A stretch of 64,000 nucleotides of DNA from the NCBI GenBank assembly GCA_903907905.1, contig CAIVPX010000171.1, forward strand, positions 1 to 64,000, in the 5' to 3' direction. Positions 41,860 through 49,573 of this stretch are shown here, piece by piece. The DNA is from an uncultured bacterium (GTDB taxonomy: Bacteria; Pseudomonadota; Gammaproteobacteria; Burkholderiales; Burkholderiaceae_E). The translations under genes and the position numbers were made by a program. Below the pieces are notes generated by a model. It was not told the origin of the DNA and ran no database searches. It was given only the letters and a program-made list of their open reading frames with translations. Numbering within the stretch: position 1 is the first letter of the stretch; each line of letters starts with the position of its first letter.

Positions 41860-42980
41860 GACAGGCCTTGGGCACTTTGGCGACGGCGCGCCAGCATGGC
41901 GTCGATGAGGCGGTCTTGCCACTGCGTCGTGCCGCCCAGGCACACTGCGTACAGGTGCGCGCGACGGTAATGCAGGTGGCAATCGAGATCCCAGGCAAAG
42001 CCCGAACCGCCGTGCACCTGAATGCTCTCGCGTGCGCACAGCTGGTAGGCCTGGCTGGCGCTGATTCGCGCTGCGGCTGCCGCTTCGGGCAGGGCGTCGG
42101 CATCGTGGGCCATGGCCCAGGCCGCGTAGTAGCTGTTTGACCGCGCCAGCACCAGTGCCACATACATGTCGACCAGCTTGTGCTGAAGCGCCTGAAAGGA
42201 ACCGATGGGTCGTCCGAAGGCAAAGCGTTCTCTGGCATAGGCACGCGCCATGTCGAGCGCCTTGGCGGCGCCGCCGATCTGCTCGAAGGCCAGCAGAACC
42301 GCCGCGCGGTCGAGCGCCGATTCGGTGACCGCCCAGTCGCCTGCCGGCAGCGGCTCGGCTGCGACCGATTCGAACTGGATCCGTGCCTGGCCCCGGCTCG
42401 GGTCGATGCTAGCCAGCGCTTCACGGCTGACACCGCTCGCATGCAGGTCGACCAGAAAGAGCCGGACGGCACCGGCGCTGTGTGCGGCGACCAGAGCCAC
42501 ATCAGCCACGTCGCCATCGAGCACGGCCAGCTTGCTGCCCGTCAGACGGCCGTTCGTGACCTGCGATGCGATTTGGTCGGGGGCGATCCGCCCGGGCGAC
42601 TCCACCAGGGCGAGGCAGCCGATGCGCTCGCCCGAGGCAAGCCGCGGGAGCCATTGACTCTGTTGATCGGCGCTCGCCGCCCGGCCAAGGAGTTCGGCAC
42701 ACAGCCCGATGGACGACAGGAAGGGCACCGGCGCGAGGGCCGCGCCAAGTTCCTCGGCGATCACGCACAGCTCGAGGGGGCCTGCGCCGATGCCACCGTG
42801 CTCGGTCGAGATGGCCGCGCCGAGAAACCCGTCGTCGGCCAGTGCCGACCAGGTGTCGCGGGCGAAGGGCTCCTGACCATCGAGGACCCGCCTGACCGCA
42901 GCGGGTGGGCAGCGTCGCGCGAGGAGCTTGCTCACGCCGTCCTTGATCTGCAACTGCTCGGAGGAGAAGTCGAAGTTCAT
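41856..42980 (-). CDS. acyl-CoA dehydrogenase, divergent partner subunit
   Basis: The 374-residue protein has an acyl-CoA dehydrogenase N-terminal helical domain (MNFDFSSEQLQIKDGVSKLL), a poorly conserved beta domain, and the C-terminal FAD-contact segment RFAFGRPIGSFQALQHKL. It lacks the EPSGGSD-type motif of its partner; the equivalent stretch reads LALVESPGR. It is the first gene of the five-gene minus-strand operon and overlaps the next dehydrogenase by four bases. An alpha2beta2 complex with that partner is likely by analogy with other paired dehydrogenases. Confidence 0.86.
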   Translation of the reverse strand: MNFDFSSEQLQIKDGVSKLLARRCPPAAVRRVLDGQEPFARDTWSALADDGFLGAAISTEHGGIGAGPLELCVIAEELGAALAPVPFLSSIGLCAELLGRAASADQQSQWLPRLASGERIGCLALVESPGRIAPDQIASQVTNGRLTGSKLAVLDGDVADVALVAAHSAGAVRLFLVDLHASGVSREALASIDPSRGQARIQFESVAAEPLPAGDWAVTESALDRAAVLLAFEQIGGAAKALDMARAYARERFAFGRPIGSFQALQHKLVDMYVALVLARSNSYYAAWAMAHDADALPEAAAAARISASQAYQLCARESIQVHGGSGFAWDLDCHLHYRRAHLYAVCLGGTTQWQDRLIDAMLARRRQSAQGLS

Positions 42981-43144
42981 GCGAGCCGTTGGTAGGGGGC
43001 GCTCGCCTGACGGGAAAGCCGGTAGCAGGCGCGTACGTCAGATTATATCGACGCCCCGGTAGGCGTCTTGCTGCGGCGTGCCGTTATTCGTGCGCGTGCC
43101 CGCGTGGGCCGACCGAGCCCGGTGGGCGCCCTTGGCCAGGAATT

Positions 43145-43175
43145 TTGCAAGGTGGCGCGGGCCTCGGCTTATTAT
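43145..43175 (+). promoter_or_regulatory. weak promoter candidate upstream of a lipoprotein binding protein
   Basis: TTGCAA (43145-43150) and TATTAT (43170-43175) are separated by 19 bases, slightly long for sigma70. They lie in the 231-base divergent gap between the acyl-CoA dehydrogenase operon and the binding-protein gene, 36 bases before its start codon. Confidence 0.3.
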
Positions 43176-43211
43176 CCGGCGAGGTACAAACAATCAAAAG
43201 GAGACGCGTCC

Positions 43212-44213
43212 ATGATGCCCAGAGTTTTTCTCGCCTGCTCGGCGCTGCTGCTAGGTGCCTGCGCGAGCACGCCGCCGCCGGTGGCACCGGCCAACGATCC
43301 GGCCACGCTCAAGGTCAATGTTTTTCGGGGCGCGAGCAATATCCCGATCTACATGGCCCAGGAAAAAGGCTACTTTGCGCGCCGTGGGCTCACGCTGGAG
43401 ATGCAGTTCACGCCGAACTCGGATGCGCAGCGCCAGGGCCTGGCGGCAGGCCGCTTCGACATCGCCCATGCGGCCGTCGACAACGCCGTGGCGATGATCG
43501 AGGTGGCCAAGGCCGATGCGGTCATCGTGTCGGGCGGCGAGGGCGGTATGAACGAGTTGCTGGTCCGCCCCGAAATCAACCGGCCCGGCGACATTCGCGG
43601 GCGCTCCTATGTGGTGGATGCCCCCAACACCGCCTACGCCCTCATGGGGCGCAAGATCTTCAAGCAGGCGGGACTGGTCGTCGGGCAGGATTACAAGCTC
43701 GACCCCTTGGGCGGCTCCGAGGCGCGCACCAATGGCCTGAACGTGCCCGAGCGCGCGGCCACGCTGCTCAATCCGCCGTGGAACTTTCTCGCGCGCGACA
43801 AGGGGGCCAAGAGTCTGGGGCGCACGATCGATCTGTATGGCCCCTACCAGGCCACCGGCGCCTTCGTGATGCGGCCGTGGGCGGCCCGGAATGCGCCGGT
43901 GCTTGAACGCTATCTGGCGGCCTACATCGAAGGCTGCCGGGCCGCCCAGGACCCTGCCCAGCGCGAGACGGTCCTCAAGGTGCTGCAGCGTGAACTGAAG
44001 CTCTCGGAGCGGATTGCGGGGCTCACCTATGTGGAGCTGATGACCCCGGGCAGCGGCCTGTCGAAAGACTGCGCCTTTGATATGAAGGGCTTTCAGAACG
44101 TGCTGGCCCTGCGCGCCGAGATCGAAGGCCAGTGGGGCGGGCAGGCGCCCGACCCTGGGAGGTTCATCGACCTGAGTTATTACGAGCGCGCCCGCGGGCA
44201 CGCCCGACCCTGA
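43212..44213 (+). CDS. NMT1/THI5-like solute-binding lipoprotein
   Basis: The 333-residue protein starts MMPRVFLACSALLLGACAS, a lipoprotein signal with a LGAC lipobox. The fold matches nitrate/sulfonate/thiamine-precursor-type binding proteins: ASNIPIYMAQEKGYFARRGL, AAGRFDIAHAAVDNAVAMI, and RPGDIRGRSYVVDAP. It would be tethered to the inner or outer membrane facing the periplasm. AAGGAG eight bases before ATG 43212 fixes the start. It stands alone: divergent from the dehydrogenase operon and convergent with a Bug gene four bases beyond its stop. No permease or ATPase gene adjoins it. Confidence 0.87.
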   Translation: MMPRVFLACSALLLGACASTPPPVAPANDPATLKVNVFRGASNIPIYMAQEKGYFARRGLTLEMQFTPNSDAQRQGLAAGRFDIAHAAVDNAVAMIEVAKADAVIVSGGEGGMNELLVRPEINRPGDIRGRSYVVDAPNTAYALMGRKIFKQAGLVVGQDYKLDPLGGSEARTNGLNVPERAATLLNPPWNFLARDKGAKSLGRTIDLYGPYQATGAFVMRPWAARNAPVLERYLAAYIEGCRAAQDPAQRETVLKVLQRELKLSERIAGLTYVELMTPGSGLSKDCAFDMKGFQNVLALRAEIEGQWGGQAPDPGRFIDLSYYERARGHARP

Positions 44214-44217
44214 TGGT

Positions 44218-45246
44218 TTACTCGGCTCGCGCGCCCGACGCCTTGACCACCTGCGTCCACTTGCTGATCTCGGTGGCCTGATAAGCCGCCAGTTCTTCGG
44301 GGGTGGACAACACGGCGTCGAGCCCGAGCGTTTTCAGGCGCTCCTGGACCTCGGGTAGGCGATAGACGCGCAGCACCTCCTGGTGCAGGCGCTCGACCAC
44401 CGGTTTGGGCGTTCCCGCCGGGGCGAAGATGGCGAACCAGGTGGTGGCTTCGAAGCCCGGAATGGTTTCGGCCACCGTGGGCACATCGGGCGCGGCGGAC
44501 GAGCGTTTGGCCGTGGTGACCGCGAGCGCGCGGATCTTACCCTCTCTGGCCATCGGCAGCGCCGAGGGCATGTTGTCGAACATGAGCTGGATGCTGCCGC
44601 CGACCAGATCGGGAATGGCAAATTGCCGTCCCTTGTACGGGACGTGCGTCATCGAGGTACCGGTCATCGACTTGAAGAGCTCGCCCGAGACGTGCACCGA
44701 GGTGCCGACCCCCGGGGACCCGAAGGACAGCTTGTTGGGATTGGCCTTCATGTACGCAATCAGCTCGGCCACCGACTTCACCGGCAGATCGTTGTTGACC
44801 ACCAGCAGATTGGGCGCCGAGGCGACCAGCGACACCGGCACAAAGTCGCGCGTCGCGTCGTAGGGCATCTTCGCGTACAGCGCACCGTTGATCGCATGGG
44901 TACCCACGGTACCCATGACCAGGGTGTGCCCGTCGGGCGCTGACTTGGCGACGAAATCGGCGCCGATGTTGCCGCCTGCGCCCGGCCGGTTGTCAACGAA
45001 CACCGGTTGTCCCATCTGCGCCTTTTCGCCGAACAGCCGAGCGAGGATGTCGGGCGCCCCGCCCGTCGGAAACGTGACCACCATGCGTACCGTGCGCTGC
45101 GGATAGGCCTGGCCCCAGGCCGTGAGCGGCTGAGCGATGCCAAGCCCCGCGCAGAGCAGGCCGAGCAGTGCGCTCGCGGCGGTCTGCCGCTTGGACCGGG
45201 CGCGCAGGCCCGATGGGCTGCCGCGAGACAGGGTGATGTGTGACAT
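44218..45246 (-). CDS. Bug-family tripartite tricarboxylate transporter receptor
   Basis: The 342-residue receptor has a long signal region (MSHITLSRGSPSGLRARSKR, hydrophobic core, then AWGQ). The family signatures are YPQRTVRMVVTFPTGGAPDI, VFVDNRPGAGGNIGAD and MTHVPYKGRQFAIPDLVGG. GAGGAG lies upstream of ATG 45246. The gene begins 56 bases after the end of the hybrid kinase gene on the same strand, so it may be part of the two-component transcript. In Bordetella a Bug protein (BctC) signals ligand status to a sensor kinase; here the kinase has no obvious periplasmic domain, so a direct contact of that kind is doubtful. Confidence 0.91.
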   Translation of the reverse strand: MSHITLSRGSPSGLRARSKRQTAASALLGLLCAGLGIAQPLTAWGQAYPQRTVRMVVTFPTGGAPDILARLFGEKAQMGQPVFVDNRPGAGGNIGADFVAKSAPDGHTLVMGTVGTHAINGALYAKMPYDATRDFVPVSLVASAPNLLVVNNDLPVKSVAELIAYMKANPNKLSFGSPGVGTSVHVSGELFKSMTGTSMTHVPYKGRQFAIPDLVGGSIQLMFDNMPSALPMAREGKIRALAVTTAKRSSAAPDVPTVAETIPGFEATTWFAIFAPAGTPKPVVERLHQEVLRVYRLPEVQERLKTLGLDAVLSTPEELAAYQATEISKWTQVVKASGARAE

Positions 45247-45302
45247 GACGGAGTCTCCTCGTGGTGTTCGGGCTCCCCGGGTTTCCGGTGCCCTGAAGCA
45301 TT

Positions 45303-47522
45303 CTAAATCGGAGACCCACCGCAACAGCCTCGGACGCGGGGCGGCCCGGTGCAGCAGTCGCCTGTCAGTTCCGGGGGGGCGGGCGGCAACAGCTCGGCGC
45401 AGCCGTCGCCGGGTCGTTCCGCGCGTTCAGGCGGCGAGAGGCGGGCTCGGACGGCGTGAGCGGGGGGGGGCCGCTGAAGCCATTTTTCGACTGTGGCGAT
45501 CAGTTGCGCGTGCTGAACGGGCTTGCTGAGAAAGTCGTTCATCCCCGCTTCCATGCATCGGGCGCGGTCGTCCGCGAACGCGTTGGCCGTCATGGCCAGG
45601 ATGGGCAGGCTCTGTGCGTCGCGGCGTTTTCGCATCAAACGGGTTGCGCTCAAGCCGTCCAGTCTGGGCATCTGCATGTCCATGAGGATGAGCGCGTAGT
45701 CGACCTGACAGCCCATTTCAACCGCTTCGATGCCGTCTCGGGCCGTGTCCACCACCCACCCCCGGTTGCCGAGCATCATGGCGACGATTTCGCGGCTGAT
45801 CGGTTCGTCCTCAACCAACAGGATGCGGTGCGGGGCACCCGGAAGGGGCGCCTGGTCGATCTCCGCGGGCGCTTGCGCGACGGGTGTGAGATCGAGGGCC
45901 TGCTGCACGGCAGGCGGTCTTCCGAGGCGCGCCGTGAACCAGAAGGTGCTGCCTGAACCTTCAATGCTGCGAACGCCGGCATCGCCGCCCATCATCCGGG
46001 CAATCTGACGCGTGATCGTCAGGCCCAGGCCAGAGCCGCCGTGCTGGCGCGTGCTGCTGGGGTCGGCCTGCTCGAACGGGGTGAAGAGCCGGTCGAGCGT
46101 GTCCTGCGCAATACCTTCGCCGGTGTCGGTGACTTCGAAGCGCACGAGAATGGTTTGGGAGTCGGCATGCTCGGTGAACACGCGCAGACCGATGCTTCCC
46201 CGTTGCGTGAACTTGACGGCGTTGCTCAGGTAGTTGATGAGCGCCTGCTTCAGGCGGATACGGTCGCCGATCAATTGGTCGGGGATGTTCGCGACGCTGG
46301 CCGAGAGGAACAGATGCTTGGCCCGCGCGCGGTCATGGAACATCGCCATCACGTTGCTGACCAGCTCATTGAGATTGAACTCGCCCTCATTGAGCTCGAG
46401 CTTGCCCGCCTCGATCCGGCTGAGGTCGAGGACCGACTCGACCACTTCCAGCAGGTGCGTGCTCGCGTTCTCCAGTTTGTCGAGGTAAGTCGCCTGCTCG
46501 GCGGTGACGCCCAGATGCCGGATGAGCTGAGCGATGTGCGTGACCGTGTTCAAAGGCGTACGAATCTCGTGACTCATGTTCGCCAGGAAGGCGGTCTTGG
46601 CCTTGTTGGCCGATTGGGCCGCTCGCGTGGCCGCAGCCAGTTGCAGGGTACGCTGCCTTACCTGATGCTCCAGCCTCTGACTCGATTGGCGCAGACGGAT
46701 CTGGCTTTCCTTCTGGTCGGTGATTTCTCGACAACTTATGATCGAACCGATGACCGCGCCATCGGCGTCGCGGATCGGGGAAAAACTGTAGCTGCCAATC
46801 CAGCTTATCTTGAGGTCTCTCCGGTACAACTCGTATTCGATCGAGTTACCAGTTTCGCCCCGGAGCGACCGCAGGCGCGGCAAGTTGTCGGGGGCCTCGA
46901 GGGCGCCGCCAGGGCTGCGCATCTCCAGATACTGCTTGTAATTCCGGAGCATGTTTTCGCTTTCCAGACGATTGCGAAAACGATGGAAGCGTATGTAGGC
47001 GTCGTTGTAGGTCAGGCGGCTGCCACTCAGATCCGAGATCATGACGCCGTCGGTCATGCTGGCCATCGCCGCATCGAGCCGCAGGCCGTCTGCCAGCGTG
47101 TCATGCCCGTTCGATTGCTCGGGCAAAATGTCGTGAACCCAGGTGATGAGGCAGTCTTCGCCGTTCAGCGTGACGATTGATCGCGATACCGACACCCGGC
47201 CTCTGCGCCCGCCCGGCAGGGGAATGAAGACGGTGGAACTGCTGGCCCCGTCCTGTCGAACCATTGAGGACAGTGCCTGCGTCCGGGCGTCATCGCTTCG
47301 CCAGATTCCCAGCTCGATGCTTGTCCGGCCGATCAGTTGGTCGCGCGATTGGCCGCTCAGGCGGCAGAAGGCGGGGTTGACCTCCACGATGCGCCCCCCA
47401 AGCAGGGTGGAAATCGTAGTGGGAATTAGGCTGTGCTCGAAGGCGAACGCAAAGGGGCTTGCGTCGGGCGAGGCGTCAATGCGTGTGCCCGAAGCGACCG
47501 ACTCGACGGGGGTGTCTTTCAC
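45303..47522 (-). CDS. hybrid sensor histidine kinase, two PAS domains, REC
   Basis: The 739-residue protein is predicted to be soluble. Order of domains: PAS (about 22-130), PAS (about 150-270), a coiled-coil-like linker (about 272-306), HisKA with phospho-acceptor His318 in FLANMSHEIRTPLN, HATPase with Asn434, DTGEG (466-470) and GSGLG, then a receiver domain with Glu571/Asp572, phospho-Asp615 (LILMDMQMP) and Lys667. No membrane segment is seen, so the signal is probably cytoplasmic (redox, ligand or flavin/haem via PAS). The GTG start at 47522 overlaps the response-regulator stop as GTGA. The C-terminal 50 residues are Pro/Cys-rich and lie outside the receiver domain. Confidence 0.9.
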   Translation of the reverse strand: MKDTPVESVASGTRIDASPDASPFAFAFEHSLIPTTISTLLGGRIVEVNPAFCRLSGQSRDQLIGRTSIELGIWRSDDARTQALSSMVRQDGASSSTVFIPLPGGRRGRVSVSRSIVTLNGEDCLITWVHDILPEQSNGHDTLADGLRLDAAMASMTDGVMISDLSGSRLTYNDAYIRFHRFRNRLESENMLRNYKQYLEMRSPGGALEAPDNLPRLRSLRGETGNSIEYELYRRDLKISWIGSYSFSPIRDADGAVIGSIISCREITDQKESQIRLRQSSQRLEHQVRQRTLQLAAATRAAQSANKAKTAFLANMSHEIRTPLNTVTHIAQLIRHLGVTAEQATYLDKLENASTHLLEVVESVLDLSRIEAGKLELNEGEFNLNELVSNVMAMFHDRARAKHLFLSASVANIPDQLIGDRIRLKQALINYLSNAVKFTQRGSIGLRVFTEHADSQTILVRFEVTDTGEGIAQDTLDRLFTPFEQADPSSTRQHGGSGLGLTITRQIARMMGGDAGVRSIEGSGSTFWFTARLGRPPAVQQALDLTPVAQAPAEIDQAPLPGAPHRILLVEDEPISREIVAMMLGNRGWVVDTARDGIEAVEMGCQVDYALILMDMQMPRLDGLSATRLMRKRRDAQSLPILAMTANAFADDRARCMEAGMNDFLSKPVQHAQLIATVEKWLQRPPPAHAVRARLSPPERAERPGDGCAELLPPAPPELTGDCCTGPPRVRGCCGGSPI

Positions 47523-48217
47523 TGCAATCGCTCCACCGGTCCGCACAGCATGTAGCCAGCACCGCGAATGGCCTCGATGCTGACCGCGACCTCTGCGACC
47601 TTCTTGCGCAGCCGTCCCACCATCATGTCGACCGAGCGGTCAGTGGCCATGCGCTCCCGGCTGTGTACCTCGTCCATGATGCGATCGCGCGTGAGCACTT
47701 CGTTCGGGTGGGTCACGAGTAGCTGAAGAAAGTTGAATTCGGCGGTGGTGAGTTCAATCTCGCGCTCGCCCACCCGAAGGCGCCGCTGCCGCGCGTCGAA
47801 GGTGCCCTTGCCCAGCGACCAGCGCGGCATGTCCTCGTAGCGGGGCATGCGCAAGGCCTTGCGATCGAGCGCGATTTTCAGCCGCAGCAGCAATTCGCGC
47901 GGCTCGAAGGGCTTGACCACGTAATCGTAGGCGCCCACCTCGAGGCCGATGATGCGGTCGATGGGCTCGCCCAGCGAACTGAGCAAGATGACCGGAAAGG
48001 CGTCCACGACCCGCCACAGCCTGACCAGATCGAGCCCGGATTCGCTGCCCAGGGCCACATCGACGATGGCGGCGTGGGGCCGCTGTCGGGCTGCCAGACG
48101 TCGGGCTTCGTCGACATGGCTGGCGGTGATGCATACGTAACCCGCCTTGGTGAGCACATGCCGCAGCAGACTAACCATTACGGGATCATCGTCAACAACC
48201 AGAACGTTTTGGGTCAT
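47519..48217 (-). CDS. OmpR-family response regulator
   Basis: The 232-residue regulator has a receiver domain with acidic Asp9-Asp11, phosphorylation site Asp53 (AIVDVALG) and Lys102 (YVVKPFEP). A winged-helix DNA-binding domain (about 130-232) follows, with LTTAEFNFLQLLVTHPNEVLTR-type recognition and the terminal AIRGAGYML. ATG 48217 is preferred to a TTG 18 bases upstream. It precedes and overlaps the hybrid kinase gene by four bases. The partner may receive phosphate directly, or through the Hpt protein encoded on the other side of the AT-rich gap. Targets are unknown; its own divergent region is a natural candidate. Confidence 0.92.
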   Translation of the reverse strand: MTQNVLVVDDDPVMVSLLRHVLTKAGYVCITASHVDEARRLAARQRPHAAIVDVALGSESGLDLVRLWRVVDAFPVILLSSLGEPIDRIIGLEVGAYDYVVKPFEPRELLLRLKIALDRKALRMPRYEDMPRWSLGKGTFDARQRRLRVGEREIELTTAEFNFLQLLVTHPNEVLTRDRIMDEVHSRERMATDRSVDMMVGRLRKKVAEVAVSIEAIRGAGYMLCGPVERLQ

Positions 48218-48303
48218 GGGGGTTAACAAAAACAAGGTATTAAATTAACTGTTTATTGTATAGTATTGATTGTTAATAAATTTTTTTATTTTAATCAACC
48301 CGA
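48218..48303. promoter_or_regulatory. AT-rich divergent promoter region with inverted repeats
   Basis: This 86-base gap between the response regulator (-) and the Hpt gene (+) is about 80% A+T, in sharp contrast to its surroundings. TTGATTGTTAATAAA (48266-48280) and TTTATTTTAATCAA (48285-48298) form an imperfect inverted repeat. TATAGT (48259-48264) could be a -10 for the plus strand. GTTAAC and TTAAATTAA elements also occur. It probably carries the promoters and an autoregulatory site. Confidence 0.55.
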
Positions 48304-48663
48304 ATGATTTCTGTCCTGGATCAAACCCGTCTTTTCGCTTTGACGCAGGCAATTGGTGCCCCGGTTGTGGCTCGCCTGGCCGCCGAAGTTGCCCACGATC
48401 TCGGTGATGAACTGGCCCGGCTGGGTGGCCTGCTGCGGGGCCGGCAATTCGACGATGCCCGCGCATTGGCCCACCGCCTGCGCGGGCGCGTCGCCAGTTT
48501 TGGTTGCCAGGCCTTGCGTCAGCATCTCGAGATGATCGAGCGCGCGCTTCGGCCCGGCTTGAGCCCGGCCTTTTCCGATCGGTCGGTGGATGCGCTCAGG
48601 GCGCTGGGCGCCAGAACCGCCCTCGAATTGTCACGCGCGGTGTCGAGGCTGATCCAAGACTGA
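48304..48663 (+). CDS. Hpt (histidine phosphotransfer) domain protein
   Basis: The 119-residue helical protein has the Hpt signature around His57: ARALAHRLRGRVASFG, matching the AHxLKG pattern of phosphotransfer domains. Otherwise it is only a helical bundle, with no other domain. It is divergent from an OmpR-type regulator and a hybrid kinase with receiver, so it probably carries phosphate from the kinase receiver (Asp615) to the regulator (Asp53), completing a His-Asp-His-Asp relay split over three genes. Hpt proteins are short and poorly conserved, but the motif and context together make the call good. Confidence 0.78.
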   Translation: MISVLDQTRLFALTQAIGAPVVARLAAEVAHDLGDELARLGGLLRGRQFDDARALAHRLRGRVASFGCQALRQHLEMIERALRPGLSPAFSDRSVDALRALGARTALELSRAVSRLIQD

Positions 48664-48666
48664 TCG

Positions 48667-48694
48667 ACGGTCGAGCGCGCAGCGCGCGCGCCGT
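48667..48694. terminator. GC-rich hairpin between convergent genes
   Basis: ACGG (48667-48670) and CCGT (48691-48694) enclose alternating GCGC runs that can pair with each other. It fills the 33-base gap between the Hpt gene and the convergent CoxG-like gene. A bidirectional terminator is plausible but there is no T-tract. Confidence 0.3.
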
Positions 48695-48696
48695 GG

Positions 48697-49392
48697 CTAC
48701 TTGCCCAGGACCCAGCCTGCGGCGAACGCGAGTGCGATCGCGGCCCACCACACCCACTGCGGTGTCGCCGTGCGGGCCTGGGAGGGCACGATCGGTCGTG
48801 TCGGGCTGTCCGCCTGCGCTGCAGGCACTATTGCAGCGGGCGCGGCTGAGGTGCCGGCCGCCGGGGCAACTACGGCAGGGGGCGCTGCGGCGGGGGCCTC
48901 GGCGACCTCGGCGAGCGCTGCGGGTTCGCCGGCGGCGGGCGTGGCCGGATAGCGCTCGGCCAGCGCGGCCTCGAAGCGCGTGAAGAAGTCTTCGGCGAGC
49001 GACTTGGCGACGCCGTCGATGAGGCGCTGGCCGATTTGCGCCAGCTTGCCCCCCACGGTTGACTTGACGGTGTAGCGCAGTTCGCAGCCCGCCTCGTTGG
49101 GCACGAGTTCAACCTTGGACTCGCCCTTGCCAAACCCCGCTGCACCGCCCTGGGCGTCAAAGCGCAACGCGTAGGAACTGGGGGCGACGATGTCAGCCAG
49201 CGTGACCTTGCCGTTGAAGCGCGCCGATACCGGGCCGATCTTGATGGCGACCACGATCGAGTACACCTGATCGCCGGAGAGCTCGAATTTTTCGCACCCG
49301 TTGATGCAGCCCTTGAGAATGTCGGGCGAGTTGAGTGCATCCCAGGCCTGTTGTTGGGTGACGGCGAGTTGCCGGCTTCCTTGCATGTCCAT
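48697..49392 (-). CDS. CoxG-like SRPBCC protein with C-terminal membrane anchor
   Basis: The 231-residue protein begins with a CoxG/SRPBCC lipid-binding-fold domain (about 1-145: MDMQGSRQLAVTQQQAWDAL, LKGCINGCEKFE, IGPVSARFNGKVTLAD, YTVKSTVGGKLAQIGQRLID). A 60-residue Ala/Pro-rich linker follows, then one C-terminal hydrophobic helix (about 210-230) ending in GK. CoxG is needed for membrane attachment of carbon monoxide dehydrogenase in Afipia, and relatives accompany other molybdenum hydroxylases. Here the hydroxylase genes are 5-12 kb away in the same island, so a role in docking that enzyme to the membrane is likely. ATG 49392 and ATG 49386 are both possible starts. Confidence 0.84.
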   Translation of the reverse strand: MDMQGSRQLAVTQQQAWDALNSPDILKGCINGCEKFELSGDQVYSIVVAIKIGPVSARFNGKVTLADIVAPSSYALRFDAQGGAAGFGKGESKVELVPNEAGCELRYTVKSTVGGKLAQIGQRLIDGVAKSLAEDFFTRFEAALAERYPATPAAGEPAALAEVAEAPAAAPPAVVAPAAGTSAAPAAIVPAAQADSPTRPIVPSQARTATPQWVWWAAIALAFAAGWVLGK

Positions 49393-49573
49393 CGCGATAT
49401 GTCCGGTTCGTTTGAGGCAGTCGGGGATTTTAGGGGAGACCTGCCTGGAGGGCTCCAATGGCCGACGGAGCTTGCCGGCAGATCGGTTATCGTCTCACGG
49501 TTTGGCGTCCGGCCTCGGGGCTGGGCCTATTTCGATCAAGGGTCTCTTGATTGCTTCGTCGACGGGTTGAACC

